Assembly: GCF_003391135.1 (NCBI RefSeq)
Contig: NZ_CP031455.1
Span: 7,653,501-7,717,500, forward strand
Source of the DNA: Streptoverticillium olivoreticuli subsp. olivoreticuli
GTDB lineage: Bacteria > Actinomycetota > Actinomycetes > Streptomycetales > Streptomycetaceae
Length of the DNA stretch: 64,000 nucleotides
Reading direction: 5' to 3'
Below the pieces are notes generated by a model. It had not been told where the DNA came from and made no database searches. It saw only the letters and a program-made list of their open reading frames with translations. The position numbers and the translations under genes are program-made. Positions 39,714-48,105 of this stretch are shown here, in pieces (the stretch's first letter is position 1; every line of letters starts with the position of its first letter).

Positions 39714-41324
39714 TCACCGCCCCGCGCCCCGCACCGTGTCCGCCAGTGCCCCCGGATCCGGCGGCAGCCGGGACCCGCGCCAAGCGACATGGCCGTCGGG
39801 ACGTACCAGGACGTACGGCAGACGATGGCACGCGGCCACCCGCGGTGCGTAGCAGTGGGTCATCCGCAAGGGCACGCCCCGATCGGTGAACGCGCGCTCG
39901 AAGCCGTTCAACTGCGCGTAGTCGTGTCGGCGTTCGGAACCGGCGAGCAGCAGCAGACGGTAGGACAGGCCGTAGAGATCGAGGGTGGAGATCCCCGCGC
40001 CCAGCCACGCGTGCGGGGCCCGGGCCCCGGGCACGGCGTCCGTACGCCAGTCGAAGTCGCCGGGCCCGTCGGGGACGACGACAGGCGAGTCATATCGGAC
40101 GCCGAAGGCCGTATCCGGTGAAATGAACTCGCCCTGAGCCTCGCCGCGTTCCAGTCGCCCCGCCAGCTCGGCCCTGGCCCGCACACCCTCCGGGGAGTCC
40201 GACAGGACCGCCTCGGACACCTCGCGGCGCATGCCCCGCCAGGGGCCGCCGTGTCCGGCCACCGGGCGCCGTTCGGTGTCGTAGGTGTCGAGCAGGCCGG
40301 GGCCCGCCCAGCCCGTCAGCTCCGCGGTGAGTTTCCAGCCGAGGTCGGCGGCGTCGCAGATGCCGGTCTCCAGGCCCGCGCCACCGGGCGGCGGCAGACA
40401 GCGGGCGGCGTCCCCCGCGAGCAGGACGCGGCCCTGCCGGAAGCGGTCGGCGACGCGGTGGGTCAGATGCCAGACCCTCTCGGAGACGAGCTCCAGCGGA
40501 GTGTCGAGCCCCACCGCCGTACGGACCAGGCTCATCGCGTCCTGCCCGAAGGCGGCGCGCCCCTGCTGCCCGCACTCCGCCCCCACCGTCAGCCGGTACA
40601 ACTCCCGTCCGTCGACCGCCCGCACGGGGAAGCGCGGTGCCGGCGGCCGGACCAGGAGGTGGACCAGGGCGCCGCGCGAGCCGAGCCGGCCGCGCAGCCG
40701 GGGGGCGCGGAAGAGGATGTCGCGGAGGATCCGCGTGCCGTGCCGCGCCGGGGCGGCGATGCCCGCCGCCGCGCGCACGGCCGACCCCGCGCCGTCGCAG
40801 CCGACCAGATAGCGCGCCCGGAACGTCAGGCGCGCCCCGTCGCGCAGGTCGGTCGCCGAGGCGGTGACGAGGCCGGCGTCCTGGGTGAAGCCGTCGAACC
40901 GGCAGCGGAGCCGCAGCGGTCCCTCGGGATGCGCCCCCACTTCCCGCGCGAGCAGGGGGGTGAGCCGGTGCTGCGGGCAGATCTGTTCGGGCTCGGGGGT
41001 GTGCGGCAGGGGCGGTCGGCTGTCGACGGTGCCGCGGCGCACGCGGTGGATCTCGTGTCCGCCGACGGCCGTCACCCAGGCGACGTCCAGCGGGTGGTCA
41101 CCGGGCCAGCCGGACGCCCGGATCGCGTCGGCGACGCCCCAGCGCCGGAACAGCTCCATCGGCCGGGCCCCGACCGTGCTCGCCCCCGGGTGCGGAACGC
41201 AGCCGTCGGAGGCGTCGAGCACGAGGAACCGCACGCCTCGGTACCGCAGGTCCAGCGCCAGCGCCAGTCCGACCGGACCGCCGCCCACGATCAGCACGTC
41301 GGTCTCGTGGAGCAGCCGGGTCAC
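39714..41324 (-). CDS. Second class-A FAD-dependent monooxygenase
   Basis: 536 residues from GTG 41324, with GGAGGAGG seven bases upstream. FAD motifs: DVLIVGGGPVGLALALDLRY, ARYLVGCDGAGSAVR, RVLLAGDAARCLPPPGGAGL (usually GDAAH; H replaced by R), with a C-terminal thioredoxin-like domain ending LVRPDGHVAWRGSRLP. It belongs to the same family as the 38099 protein but is clearly divergent from it, so it is not a recent duplicate. Probable role: hydroxylation or Baeyer-Villiger oxidation of an aromatic or polyketide-like substrate. It converges with the 38099 gene, 46 bases apart. Confidence 0.88.
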   Translation of the reverse strand: MTRLLHETDVLIVGGGPVGLALALDLRYRGVRFLVLDASDGCVPHPGASTVGARPMELFRRWGVADAIRASGWPGDHPLDVAWVTAVGGHEIHRVRRGTVDSRPPLPHTPEPEQICPQHRLTPLLAREVGAHPEGPLRLRCRFDGFTQDAGLVTASATDLRDGARLTFRARYLVGCDGAGSAVRAAAGIAAPARHGTRILRDILFRAPRLRGRLGSRGALVHLLVRPPAPRFPVRAVDGRELYRLTVGAECGQQGRAAFGQDAMSLVRTAVGLDTPLELVSERVWHLTHRVADRFRQGRVLLAGDAARCLPPPGGAGLETGICDAADLGWKLTAELTGWAGPGLLDTYDTERRPVAGHGGPWRGMRREVSEAVLSDSPEGVRARAELAGRLERGEAQGEFISPDTAFGVRYDSPVVVPDGPGDFDWRTDAVPGARAPHAWLGAGISTLDLYGLSYRLLLLAGSERRHDYAQLNGFERAFTDRGVPLRMTHCYAPRVAACHRLPYVLVRPDGHVAWRGSRLPPDPGALADTVRGAGR

Positions 41325-41640
41325 CGTTCCTCCTCCCGGTGTCGTCGGCCCCTCGGACAACCCTCGAATACGGAATCGGGAATTGTTTCCGCGATCGAGG
41401 ATTTCAGTCGGCCGCGCGGAATGGCAATGGGGATTCCCGGCCGCCAATTCCGCACGGAAAGAAATGTAAATAGCATTTCTCGGGACGGGTGGCGCCTCGG
41501 GGTGGCCCTCTACGTACCTCCGTGGCCCCGTACTCCATCCGTAGTACCCGACAGTCCGTTCTCAGGTACGACGACGTGCCCGGCGCACCGAGGCAAGGTG
41601 GAGGTATGAAGGGCTTCGGGACGGACCGGCGAGGGGCGAC
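41325..41640. other. Divergent intergenic region with AT-rich inverted repeat
   Basis: There is no gene on either strand. It lies between the start of the second monooxygenase and the DMT transporter. At 41460-41480 it contains AGAAATG-N7-CATTTCT, a perfect palindrome with 7-base arms, AT-rich against a GC-rich background. At about 41373-41393 there is CGGAA-N11-TTCCG. Promoters for both genes should be here. Confidence 0.5.
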
Positions 41641-42654
41641 GTGAGTTCGCTGGCGATGTCGGTGCTGCTGTGTCTGGTGTCCGCCGTCTGCTACGCGGGC
41701 GCGGCCATCGTGCAGGAGCGTGTCGCCACCACCAGCGGTGGCGGAGCCTGCGGTCCGCTGCGGCACGCGAGCTGGTGGGGCGCGGTCGGGCTGACCGGAG
41801 TGGGCGCCGCGCTGCACGTGCTGGCCCTGGCCTACGGCCCGCTGAGCCTGGTGCAGCCGCTGGGCGCGCTCACGATCGTCTTCGCCCTGCCGATGGCGGC
41901 GGTGTTCGTCCGCAGACCCGTCGGCGCCGTCGGCTGGCGCGGCGCGCTGCTCGCCACCGGAGGGCTGGCGGCGCTGCTGACGCTCACGGGGCCGCCGCGC
42001 ACCGAGACCCTCGACCGCGCCGCGAGACCCGTGCTCGCCGCGGCCGGGCTGGGCGCCGTCGTCGCCCTCACGCTCGCCGCGCGCTGGGTGTACCGCCCGG
42101 TCCTCCGGGGCGTGGTGCTGGCCTCGGCGGCCGGTGTCGCCTTCGGCCTGGCCTCCGTCTTCACCAAGGCCGCCGCCGAGGACTGGACCTCGCACGAGAC
42201 CGGCTCCCTGCCGCTGGTGCTGGCCTGCGTGGTGTTCTTCGCCTCGGCCGGACTGCTGCTCTCCCAGTCCTCCTACCGCGGCGCGGGCCTCGCCGCCCCG
42301 CTCGCCACGCTCACCGTCGTCAATCCCGCGGTGGCCGCCGCCATCGGGATAACGGTGCTCGGCGAGGGCTTCCGCCATGGACTGCTCGGCGGTGTGCTGG
42401 CCGCGGCGGCCGGCGCGGTGGCCACGAGCGGTGTGATCACGCTGACCGCGCGCGACGCGGAGCGCGCGCCGCCCGAGCCGGCCGCTCTTCCCGCGCCCCG
42501 GGGCTTCGCCCCTGATGGTCCAGGACCGGCGGACCGCCGCATGTCGGGCGCGACTCCGCTGCGCCTGCGGCGGGCGGCCTCAAGTGCCGGCCGGGCCGGA
42601 CTCGCCACCTGCGACCGCCGAGCCGCGGCACATTCGAGCTCGTCGGACATCTGA
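41641..42654 (+). CDS. DMT-superfamily transporter with repeat-derived tail
   Basis: 337 residues from GTG 41641; ATG 41656 is an alternative. Nine to ten hydrophobic helices are arranged as two halves: LCLVSAVCYAGAAIVQERVA, HVLALAYGPLSLVQPLGALT (a typical DMT signature), then the second half with SAAGVAFGLASVFTKAAAED and LATLTVVNPAVAAAIGITVL. It is like the actinobacterial DMT/EamA magnesium or metabolite transporters. After about residue 280 the sequence leaves the membrane domain, becomes arginine- and serine-rich, and is encoded within repeat copy 3 (from 42480). The true evolutionary C-terminus was probably near PAALPAPRG. Substrate unknown. Confidence 0.83.
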   Translation: MSSLAMSVLLCLVSAVCYAGAAIVQERVATTSGGGACGPLRHASWWGAVGLTGVGAALHVLALAYGPLSLVQPLGALTIVFALPMAAVFVRRPVGAVGWRGALLATGGLAALLTLTGPPRTETLDRAARPVLAAAGLGAVVALTLAARWVYRPVLRGVVLASAAGVAFGLASVFTKAAAEDWTSHETGSLPLVLACVVFFASAGLLLSQSSYRGAGLAAPLATLTVVNPAVAAAIGITVLGEGFRHGLLGGVLAAAAGAVATSGVITLTARDAERAPPEPAALPAPRGFAPDGPGPADRRMSGATPLRLRRAASSAGRAGLATCDRRAAAHSSSSDI

Positions 42655-42770
42655 GGGCCCCGTGTGCGGGTGCTCGACCGCCGGCCTGCGGCATCAAGCC
42701 CGTCGGGGGCACCTCCCAGCGGTAGCCGGGGGAGTCCGGTCCGGGGGCGGCGGGGGCACAGCCCCCGCCC
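42480..42770. repeat. Composite intergenic repeat, copy 3 (degenerate)
   Basis: The copy includes the GGGGCTTCGCCCC hairpin (42500-42512), degenerate inner-arm pieces, and AAGCCCGTCGGGGGCACCTC (42698-42717), then CCCAGCGGTAGCCGGGGGAG, the reverse complement of modules in copies 1 and 5. The 5' part is inside the DMT gene. Confidence 0.6.
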
Positions 42771-43475
42771 TCACACGTCCGCGGACGCCGCTCGCAGAGC
42801 GGCGCGGCACAGCGCGTCCGCTCTGCGCGTCGTCTCCGGCAGGCGGAACTCGCGGGCCAGCCGCAGGGTGAACGCGCAGGCGCCGTCCAGGCTCACCCGA
42901 TGGCCGACCGAGACGAAGACCGGTTTCACACCGGCCCGGGTGCGGACGGCCCGGCCGACCTCCTCCGCGCCGTCCAGCAGGGGCGAGGTGTCGCCGCGGA
43001 GCGGGCCCGGGTCGGCGTGGCGGAAGGTGAAGGGGTTCTTGGCGACGCCGATCGTCGGCAGGCCCGTCAGCACCCCGAGGTGGCTGGCCAGGCCGAAGCG
43101 GCGCGGGTGCGCGAGCCCGTAGCCGTCGCAGACCACCAGGCCGGGGGCGACCGGCAGCCGGTCCAGCGCGGCCAGGACGGTGGGTATCTCGCGGAAGGCG
43201 AGCAGCCCGGGCACGTACGGGAAGGCGACCCGGCCGACCGCCGTCGCCTCCGCCACGACCTCCAGGGTGCCGCTGTCGAGGGCGACGGCCGCCGCCGCGA
43301 CGAGGTCGTGCTCGTCGTCGTAGGCGACGTCCACGCCGACGGCGATCAGGGGTACGTCGGGGGACGGCCCCGGCTCGCCCCGCACCACCCGGCCCCGCAA
43401 CTCGTCCTGGACGGCGGTCGCTTCCGCCTCGGTCGTGGGCCAGCCCGCGGGCAGCTCGTCAGGTGTGTCGCTCAT
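42771..43475 (-). CDS. nfi: Endonuclease V (deoxyinosine 3'-endonuclease)
   Basis: 234 residues from ATG 43475 with GAGG upstream. The active-site set is intact: IAVGVDVAYDD (first aspartate), the wedge motif FPYVPGLLAFREIP (catalytic glutamate) and VVCDGYGLAHPRRFGLASHL (second aspartate), then GVAKNPF. The enzyme nicks DNA one phosphodiester beyond a deaminated adenine (hypoxanthine) and starts its repair. It needs magnesium and acts on chromosomal DNA. Length is normal for the bacterial family (about 220). It is divergent from the YciI-like gene, with an 82-base gap for both promoters. Confidence 0.94.
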   Translation of the reverse strand: MSDTPDELPAGWPTTEAEATAVQDELRGRVVRGEPGPSPDVPLIAVGVDVAYDDEHDLVAAAAVALDSGTLEVVAEATAVGRVAFPYVPGLLAFREIPTVLAALDRLPVAPGLVVCDGYGLAHPRRFGLASHLGVLTGLPTIGVAKNPFTFRHADPGPLRGDTSPLLDGAEEVGRAVRTRAGVKPVFVSVGHRVSLDGACAFTLRLAREFRLPETTRRADALCRAALRAASADV

Positions 43476-43557
43476 GGTGGGCCTCACGCTACCGGCCGGG
43501 CGCGCCGGGGCGGCCGGGGGTCCCGTGGGCGGGCCCGGCGCGCGTAGCCTGTGGATC

Positions 43558-43857
43558 ATGTTCGTACTTGAGCTGACCTACATCGCGCCGATCGAGCGCA
43601 TCGACGCCGCCCTCGCCGAGCACGTCGCCTGGCTCGACGCGCACTACGCCTCGGGCGTCTTCATCGCCTCGGGCCGCAAGGTCCCGCGCGACGGCGGGAT
43701 CATCATCGCCATCGGCGACGACCGGGCGAAGATCGAGGAGATCACCAAGAGCGACCCGTTCAGCGTGGCGGGGGTGTGCGAATACTCGATCACCGAGTTC
43801 GTCGCGACGAAGACGGCGCCGCCGCTGGAGCCGTACCGCCAGGAGCTGCCGTCCTGA
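43558..43857 (+). CDS. YciI-like protein
   Basis: 99 residues from ATG 43558. It is a small alpha/beta protein of the YciI/muconolactone isomerase-like fold: MFVLELTYIAPIERIDAALA, then EHVAWLDAHYASGVFIASGR (with the conserved histidine and the SGR loop), DPFSVAGVCEYSITEF and FVATKTAP. Family members are small dimers of mostly unknown enzymatic role; some act in dechlorination or isomerisation. It has no strong ribosome-binding site, so the transcript may be leaderless. It is divergent from endonuclease V and upstream of the histidine kinase gene by 85 bases. Confidence 0.85.
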   Translation: MFVLELTYIAPIERIDAALAEHVAWLDAHYASGVFIASGRKVPRDGGIIIAIGDDRAKIEEITKSDPFSVAGVCEYSITEFVATKTAPPLEPYRQELPS

Positions 43858-43942
43858 AAGGTCAAAGATTCATCCTTTCGGCCCATGGCGGGTGGCTGTA
43901 AGGGCGATCCCCCGGCCCCGGGGGCGCCCATAACGTGAATGC

Positions 43943-45124
43943 ATGACCCCCATAACCCTGCCTTCGACCCTCGACCGCCCTCCGCCCGCCCGGTCGAGGC
44001 GCCGCTACGGGTGGCTGCTGGCCGGGCTCTGCGGGCTGTGGATGGTCGAAGGGCGGCTGCTGAGCCGGGCCGTGTACCCGGGTCACGGCGGCGGGCACCA
44101 CGCGCACCTCGTGGTGTGGTGCGCGGGCCTGCTGGTCGCCGTGTGCGTGCTGCCGTGGGCCCAGCTCGCCGTCCGCGCGGTGGCGGCCGTCGTCGTCTCC
44201 TGGTCGGCGACCGGCTATCTGCTGGCCGTCGGCGCGCACGTGCCCGTCTGGGGCCTGACCGAGAGCGCGGCGCTGCTCGTCCTGCTGGCGCTCGTCGCCT
44301 GGCGGACGCCCGTACGGGCCGCCGTGCCGCTGGGGATCGCGCTGTCCGCGGGCGTGCTCGCCGCGCCGGTCCGGGACGCCGACGCGCTGAGCACCACCGT
44401 GGTCGCCTACTCCCTCGTCGTGGCCGGGGTCGCCGCGCTGGGGCTGTGCCTGCGCTACCGCGACGCCGAACGGGCCAGGGCGGTGGCCGCCGCGCGGGAG
44501 GCCGAACGGCTGGAGCTGGCGGGCGAGTTGCACGACTTCGTCTCGCACCACGTCGCCGCGATGACCCTGCTGGCGAAGGCCACCGGCTCGCTGGCCCGGG
44601 ACGAGCGGATCGCGGCCTCGCTGCGGGACATCGAGGAGGCGGGCGGCGAGGCGATGACCACGGCCCGGCGGCTGCTGCGCGTGCTCCAGCAGGACGAGGC
44701 CCACCGCGAGCCGCTGCCCGGCCTGGACCGGATCGCGGAGCTGGTCGACGACTTCTCCCGCACGAGCCCCGGCGCCCCGCGCGTCTCCCTGCACGTCGAC
44801 CCCCGCTTCGACGCCGGACTGGCCCCCGAACTGGCCGCCTCCGTCCACCGCATCGTCACCGAGGCCCTGGCCAACGTGGCCAAGCACAGCCCCGGCGCGT
44901 CGGCCGTGGACGTGGCGCTCCGGGACGCGGGCCCGCGCCTGTTCGTCTCCGTGCGCGACAACGGCCGCACTCCGCCGCACGCCCGCCGCACCCCCGAGGA
45001 CAGCGGCGGGCTGGGGCTGGTGGGCCTCACCGAGCGGGCCGACGCGATCGGCGGCTCCCTGACCGCGGGGCCGGTGCCGGGCGGGGGCTGGGAAGTGCTC
45101 GCCGTGCTGCCGGTCCAGCACTGA
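43943..45124 (+). CDS. NarL-type sensor histidine kinase (orphan)
   Basis: 393 residues from ATG 43943. Five or six N-terminal hydrophobic segments (about 23-40, 56-75, 77-98, 105-122, 126-142, 152-170) form the sensor region. The HisKA_3 dimerisation domain reads LELAGELHDFVSHHVAAM with phosphorylatable H197, and the ATPase domain reads HRIVTEALANVAKHS (N box) then SGGLGLVGLTERADAIGGS (G box). Such kinases normally lie beside a LuxR-type response regulator, but none is encoded on either side here. The next gene downstream is the SsgA-like gene. Partner and signal are unknown. Confidence 0.9.
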   Translation: MTPITLPSTLDRPPPARSRRRYGWLLAGLCGLWMVEGRLLSRAVYPGHGGGHHAHLVVWCAGLLVAVCVLPWAQLAVRAVAAVVVSWSATGYLLAVGAHVPVWGLTESAALLVLLALVAWRTPVRAAVPLGIALSAGVLAAPVRDADALSTTVVAYSLVVAGVAALGLCLRYRDAERARAVAAAREAERLELAGELHDFVSHHVAAMTLLAKATGSLARDERIAASLRDIEEAGGEAMTTARRLLRVLQQDEAHREPLPGLDRIAELVDDFSRTSPGAPRVSLHVDPRFDAGLAPELAASVHRIVTEALANVAKHSPGASAVDVALRDAGPRLFVSVRDNGRTPPHARRTPEDSGGLGLVGLTERADAIGGSLTAGPVPGGGWEVLAVLPVQH

Positions 45125-45137
45125 CGGCGGCATGAGA

Positions 45138-45151
45138 GTGACGCAGGTCAC
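45138..45151. promoter_or_regulatory. Predicted Crp binding site upstream of the ssg gene
   Basis: GTGACGCAGGTCAC is a perfect GTGAC-N4-GTCAC palindrome and fits the Streptomyces Crp pattern GTG-N6-GNCAC exactly. It lies 104 bases before the SsgA-like start. A second small palindrome, CACAT-N7-ATGTG (45149-45165), overlaps its edge. Confidence 0.5.
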
Positions 45152-45254
45152 ATCGGATTCATGTGGCTGAGGTATTCGATCCGCCGTCTCTCCAGGAGAA
45201 GCAGAGAGAGGCAAGGACCCGTACCACCCCATACCGACCGCAAGGGAGCGCGCG

Positions 45255-45671
45255 TTGTCCACCGTCATCGACCAGGCTGTCCAGGCACGGCTGATCGCAT
45301 CGGCCCCGAAGGACCGCGCCGTTCCCGCGCAGCTCCGCTATGTGCCCTCAGACCCCTTCGCGGTGCACATCGCGTTCCCTCCAGTGGCGTCCCTCGACGG
45401 GGCGGACGTGGCGTGGGCGTTCGCGCGCGAACTGCTGGCGTGCGGGCTGCTCTCCCCGGCGGGCGGCGGCGACGTCCACGTCTGGCCGTGCGGCCCGGAC
45501 CGCACCGTGCTGGAGTTCCACGCGCCCGAGGGCATCGCCATGGTCCAGATCGACACCGCCGAACTCCGCCGCTTCCTGGCCCGCTCCTACGCGCTCGTCC
45601 CCGCCGGCACGGAGATCGCGCACCTCGACCTGGACACGGACCTGACGGCACTGCTGGACTCCAGCCCCTGA
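45255..45671 (+). CDS. SsgA-family sporulation/cell division protein
   Basis: 138 residues from TTG 45255, preceded by AGGGAG. SALP family features are present: VPAQLRYVPSDPFAVHIAFP, VAWAFARELLACGLLSPAGG, GDVHVWPCG and VQIDTAELRRFLARSYALVP. SsgA-like proteins occur only in morphologically complex actinomycetes, where they help place and activate septation and cell-wall remodelling during sporulation; SsgB recruits FtsZ. Which paralogue this is cannot be said from sequence alone. A Crp-type palindrome lies 104 bases upstream, linking it to carbon status or germination control. It is convergent with the GT-C gene. Confidence 0.92.
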   Translation: MSTVIDQAVQARLIASAPKDRAVPAQLRYVPSDPFAVHIAFPPVASLDGADVAWAFARELLACGLLSPAGGGDVHVWPCGPDRTVLEFHAPEGIAMVQIDTAELRRFLARSYALVPAGTEIAHLDLDTDLTALLDSSP

Positions 45672-45690
45672 GAGCGCCCCGCATCGACCG

Positions 45691-47223
45691 TCACGGGGCG
45701 ACGTACGCCACCCAGTCCGTGCCGCGCAGCGGATGCGCCCGCCAGCCGCGGGCATACGGCGGCAGATACCCGTCACCCGGGTCGTACAGCACGGCCATCG
45801 GCTCCCGCGCCGCGGCGCGCACCAGGGCCGCCGTCGTCGTCGACCGGTTGTTCCCCATGGTCTGCGCGGACGCGCACCCCGCCTCGTACGCGATCGGCTG
45901 TGCCCGCGGCCCGCTGACCAGACATGGCGCCCGCAGGCCCAGCCGCTCCAGGCCGTCCGCGGCGCGCCGGTAGCGCACCGTGGTGTCCCGCGCGTCCGCC
46001 GCGTTCACCCGCAGCTCCTTGATCTGTACGGCGAGGTGCGCGGCCAGTACGGCGCACAGCAGCGCGGCCACGCCGGTACGGGCCCGGCCGTCGCGCACGG
46101 CCCGGAGCGCGTGGGCCGCGAGCCCGGCCACCGGCAGGGCCGCCAGCGCGTACGCGGGAAGCAGGAAGCGCGGCGCGGAGTAGTCCAGCAGGAGCAGGTA
46201 GGGCGCCGCGACGGACAGCGCACAGGCGACGGGCAGCAGGGTCGCCGCCGTGCGACGGCGTGCCCTCAGTGCCAGCGCGCAGGCAGTGGCGGCGAGGAGG
46301 GGCAGCAGCAGCCACCACAGCGAGTGGGTGAGCGGCGGCCCGGCGATGCGGCAGGGGCGGCAGAGCAGCGGCCCGTCGAGCGCCCGGAACGTCGCGGACA
46401 GCCCGCCGCCGAGGTGGGCGCCCATGCCGCCCTCGGTGTCGCTGGAGATGTCGAGCCGCCGGGTGATCCCGCCGAAGCGGACGTACGCCTCGACCGCCCA
46501 CTGCACCCCGCCCAGCGCGAGCCCGCCGAGCACGGCGGCCACGGTGCCCGGGCGCCGCCAGGCGCGTACGGTCGCGCAGACCGCGAGCAGGGGCAGGGCG
46601 AGCCAGACGCCGTCCGGCGCGCGGAAGAGCGTGGCGGCGGCGAGCGAGAGGGCGAGGCCGGCGAGGGCGCGGCGCGGCCTTTCGCGTTCCTCGCGGGCGC
46701 GCAGGAACCAGCCGACGGCGGCGACCGACGTCAGTGCGACCCAGAGGTTCGGCATGACCTGCGGCCCGCTGAGCACCGTGATCCACAGACTGCCGAAGAG
46801 CGCGGCCGCGAGCGCCGGCCGCAGCCGCCCGAGCAGCGGCTCCCACACCTTGAACGCCGCGTACAGCGCCGCCGACGACAGCAGCACGAGCACCACGCGC
46901 ACGGCGGGCGTCGAGGAGGTCGCGGCCACGACGGGAGCGACGAGGAAGGAGACGCCGCGGGAACGGGGAGCGCTGAAGAACGCGGCGGGGTGCCGGGGAT
47001 CGACCTGGGAGAGATAGACCGTCTCGTCCCAGCCGAGGTTCATATGGGCGACGGCGTAGCAGAGTTGCGCGAGGGCGTAGAGGAGTGCGACGCCGGCGAG
47101 CGGCGGTATCCGCGGCCGCACCGGTGCCCGGCCCTCGGGCGCCTGCCGGGCGGGTGGGAGCGGCCCGGCACCCCGGTGGGGCGCCGTCGGCGTGAGGTCG
47201 GAGTGCCGTTCCGTGGGGGCCAT
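45691..47223 (-). CDS. Multi-pass membrane protein, probable GT-C (GT39/83-like) glycosyltransferase
   Basis: 510 residues from ATG 47223. After a 40-residue polar N-terminus there are about eleven hydrophobic segments. The first extracellular loop has HMNLGWDETVYLSQ, the acidic DE pair that binds the sugar-phospholipid donor in GT-C enzymes. A C-terminal extracytoplasmic part (after residue 400) contains LVSGPRAQPIAYEAGCASAQ. The likely role is transfer of a sugar from a polyprenyl carrier to a cell-surface acceptor, but the acceptor is unknown and catalysis is inferred from topology plus one motif. The pyrophosphatase gene ends 18 bases upstream on the same strand, so the two may be co-transcribed. 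Confidence 0.7.
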   Translation of the reverse strand: MAPTERHSDLTPTAPHRGAGPLPPARQAPEGRAPVRPRIPPLAGVALLYALAQLCYAVAHMNLGWDETVYLSQVDPRHPAAFFSAPRSRGVSFLVAPVVAATSSTPAVRVVLVLLSSAALYAAFKVWEPLLGRLRPALAAALFGSLWITVLSGPQVMPNLWVALTSVAAVGWFLRAREERERPRRALAGLALSLAAATLFRAPDGVWLALPLLAVCATVRAWRRPGTVAAVLGGLALGGVQWAVEAYVRFGGITRRLDISSDTEGGMGAHLGGGLSATFRALDGPLLCRPCRIAGPPLTHSLWWLLLPLLAATACALALRARRRTAATLLPVACALSVAAPYLLLLDYSAPRFLLPAYALAALPVAGLAAHALRAVRDGRARTGVAALLCAVLAAHLAVQIKELRVNAADARDTTVRYRRAADGLERLGLRAPCLVSGPRAQPIAYEAGCASAQTMGNNRSTTTAALVRAAAREPMAVLYDPGDGYLPPYARGWRAHPLRGTDWVAYVAP

Positions 47224-47241
47224 GCCCCCTATCTACCGTAC

Positions 47242-47748
47242 TTACGCCCGCTGTTGCCCCCGCTTCGCGGCCGCCGCCCGCTCGACCGACGCCGTGATCT
47301 CCGCCTCGGCCGCCGCGCGGTCGGCCCAGCATGCGCCGCTGTCGACGGATTTGCCGGGTTCGAGCTCCTTGTAGACCTCGAAGAAATGCTGGATCTCCAG
47401 CCGGTCGTACTCGGGCAAGTGGCGCAGATCTCTCATGTGTTCATGGCGGGGGTCGTTCGCGGGCACGCACAGGACCTTGTCGTCCTCGCCCTGCTCGTCC
47501 CTCATCCGGTACATCCCGATCGCGCGGCACCGGATGACCACCCCGGGGAAGGTCGGCTCCCCGGCGAGCACGAGGGCGTCGAGGGGCTCGCCGTCCGCGC
47601 CGAGGGTCTCCTCGACGAAGCCGTAGTCCGCGGGATAGCGGGTGGAGGTGAACAGCAGCCGGTCCAGACGGATCCGGCCGCGCTCGTGATCCATCTCGTA
47701 TTTGTTGCGGCTGCCTTGCGGGATCTCCACGACGACGTCGAAGTCCAC
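47242..47748 (-). CDS. ppa: Inorganic pyrophosphatase (family I)
   Basis: 168 residues from GTG 47748. It is a classical soluble family I pyrophosphatase: VVVEIPQGSRNKYEMDHERG, YPADYGFVEETLGADGEPLD (DGEPLD holds the metal-binding aspartates), and VPANDPRHEHM. It hydrolyses pyrophosphate to phosphate with Mg2+, pulling nucleic-acid, lipid and amino-acyl synthesis forward. Length is normal for actinobacterial enzymes (160-170). It is followed after 18 bases by the GT-C gene on the same strand. Upstream lies repeat copy 4, which separates it from the divergent DapA-family gene. Confidence 0.96.
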   Translation of the reverse strand: MDFDVVVEIPQGSRNKYEMDHERGRIRLDRLLFTSTRYPADYGFVEETLGADGEPLDALVLAGEPTFPGVVIRCRAIGMYRMRDEQGEDDKVLCVPANDPRHEHMRDLRHLPEYDRLEIQHFFEVYKELEPGKSVDSGACWADRAAAEAEITASVERAAAAKRGQQRA

Positions 47749-47849
47749 GGGTGCCCTTCCGTTGGCGGTCGGCTGCCTCCATGGTGGCGCGGCGCGGGTG
47801 CGGCGGGAAGGTATCCGTTCTGCCGGGGCACGGGCCCCGGACCGCGCTG

Positions 47850-48050
47850 CCGCGCGGTGTCCTCAATCGCCGGACGGGCTTGGGCGGGCTGCAGGTCGGT
47901 GATTGCGTGCTGCACATCCAGCCCCGTGAGGGCACCTCTGGGGCCCCCTCGGACGGGGTCCGCGGGGGGCCAGGGGAGTCCGGGGCCGCCCGCCGCAGGC
48001 GGGAAGGTGTCCGCCTTGCCGGGGGACGGGCAGGGCGGGCTTGATTCGAC
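47850..48050. repeat. Composite intergenic repeat, copy 4
   Basis: GCGGTGTCCTCAATCGCCGG (from 47856) continues into ACGGGCTTGGGCGGG; later modules include GGGGAGTCCGGGGCCGCCCG and CCGCAGGCGGGAAGGTGTC. It occupies most of the 357-base gap between ppa and the DapA-family gene. This copy stands between divergent genes rather than behind a 3' end, so it must share space with promoters. Confidence 0.65.
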
Positions 48051-48105
48051 CGATGCCGGGTACAGAAATCCCAGCCTGCCGCGAAGACGGCGAAAGGGGA
48101 TCCGA

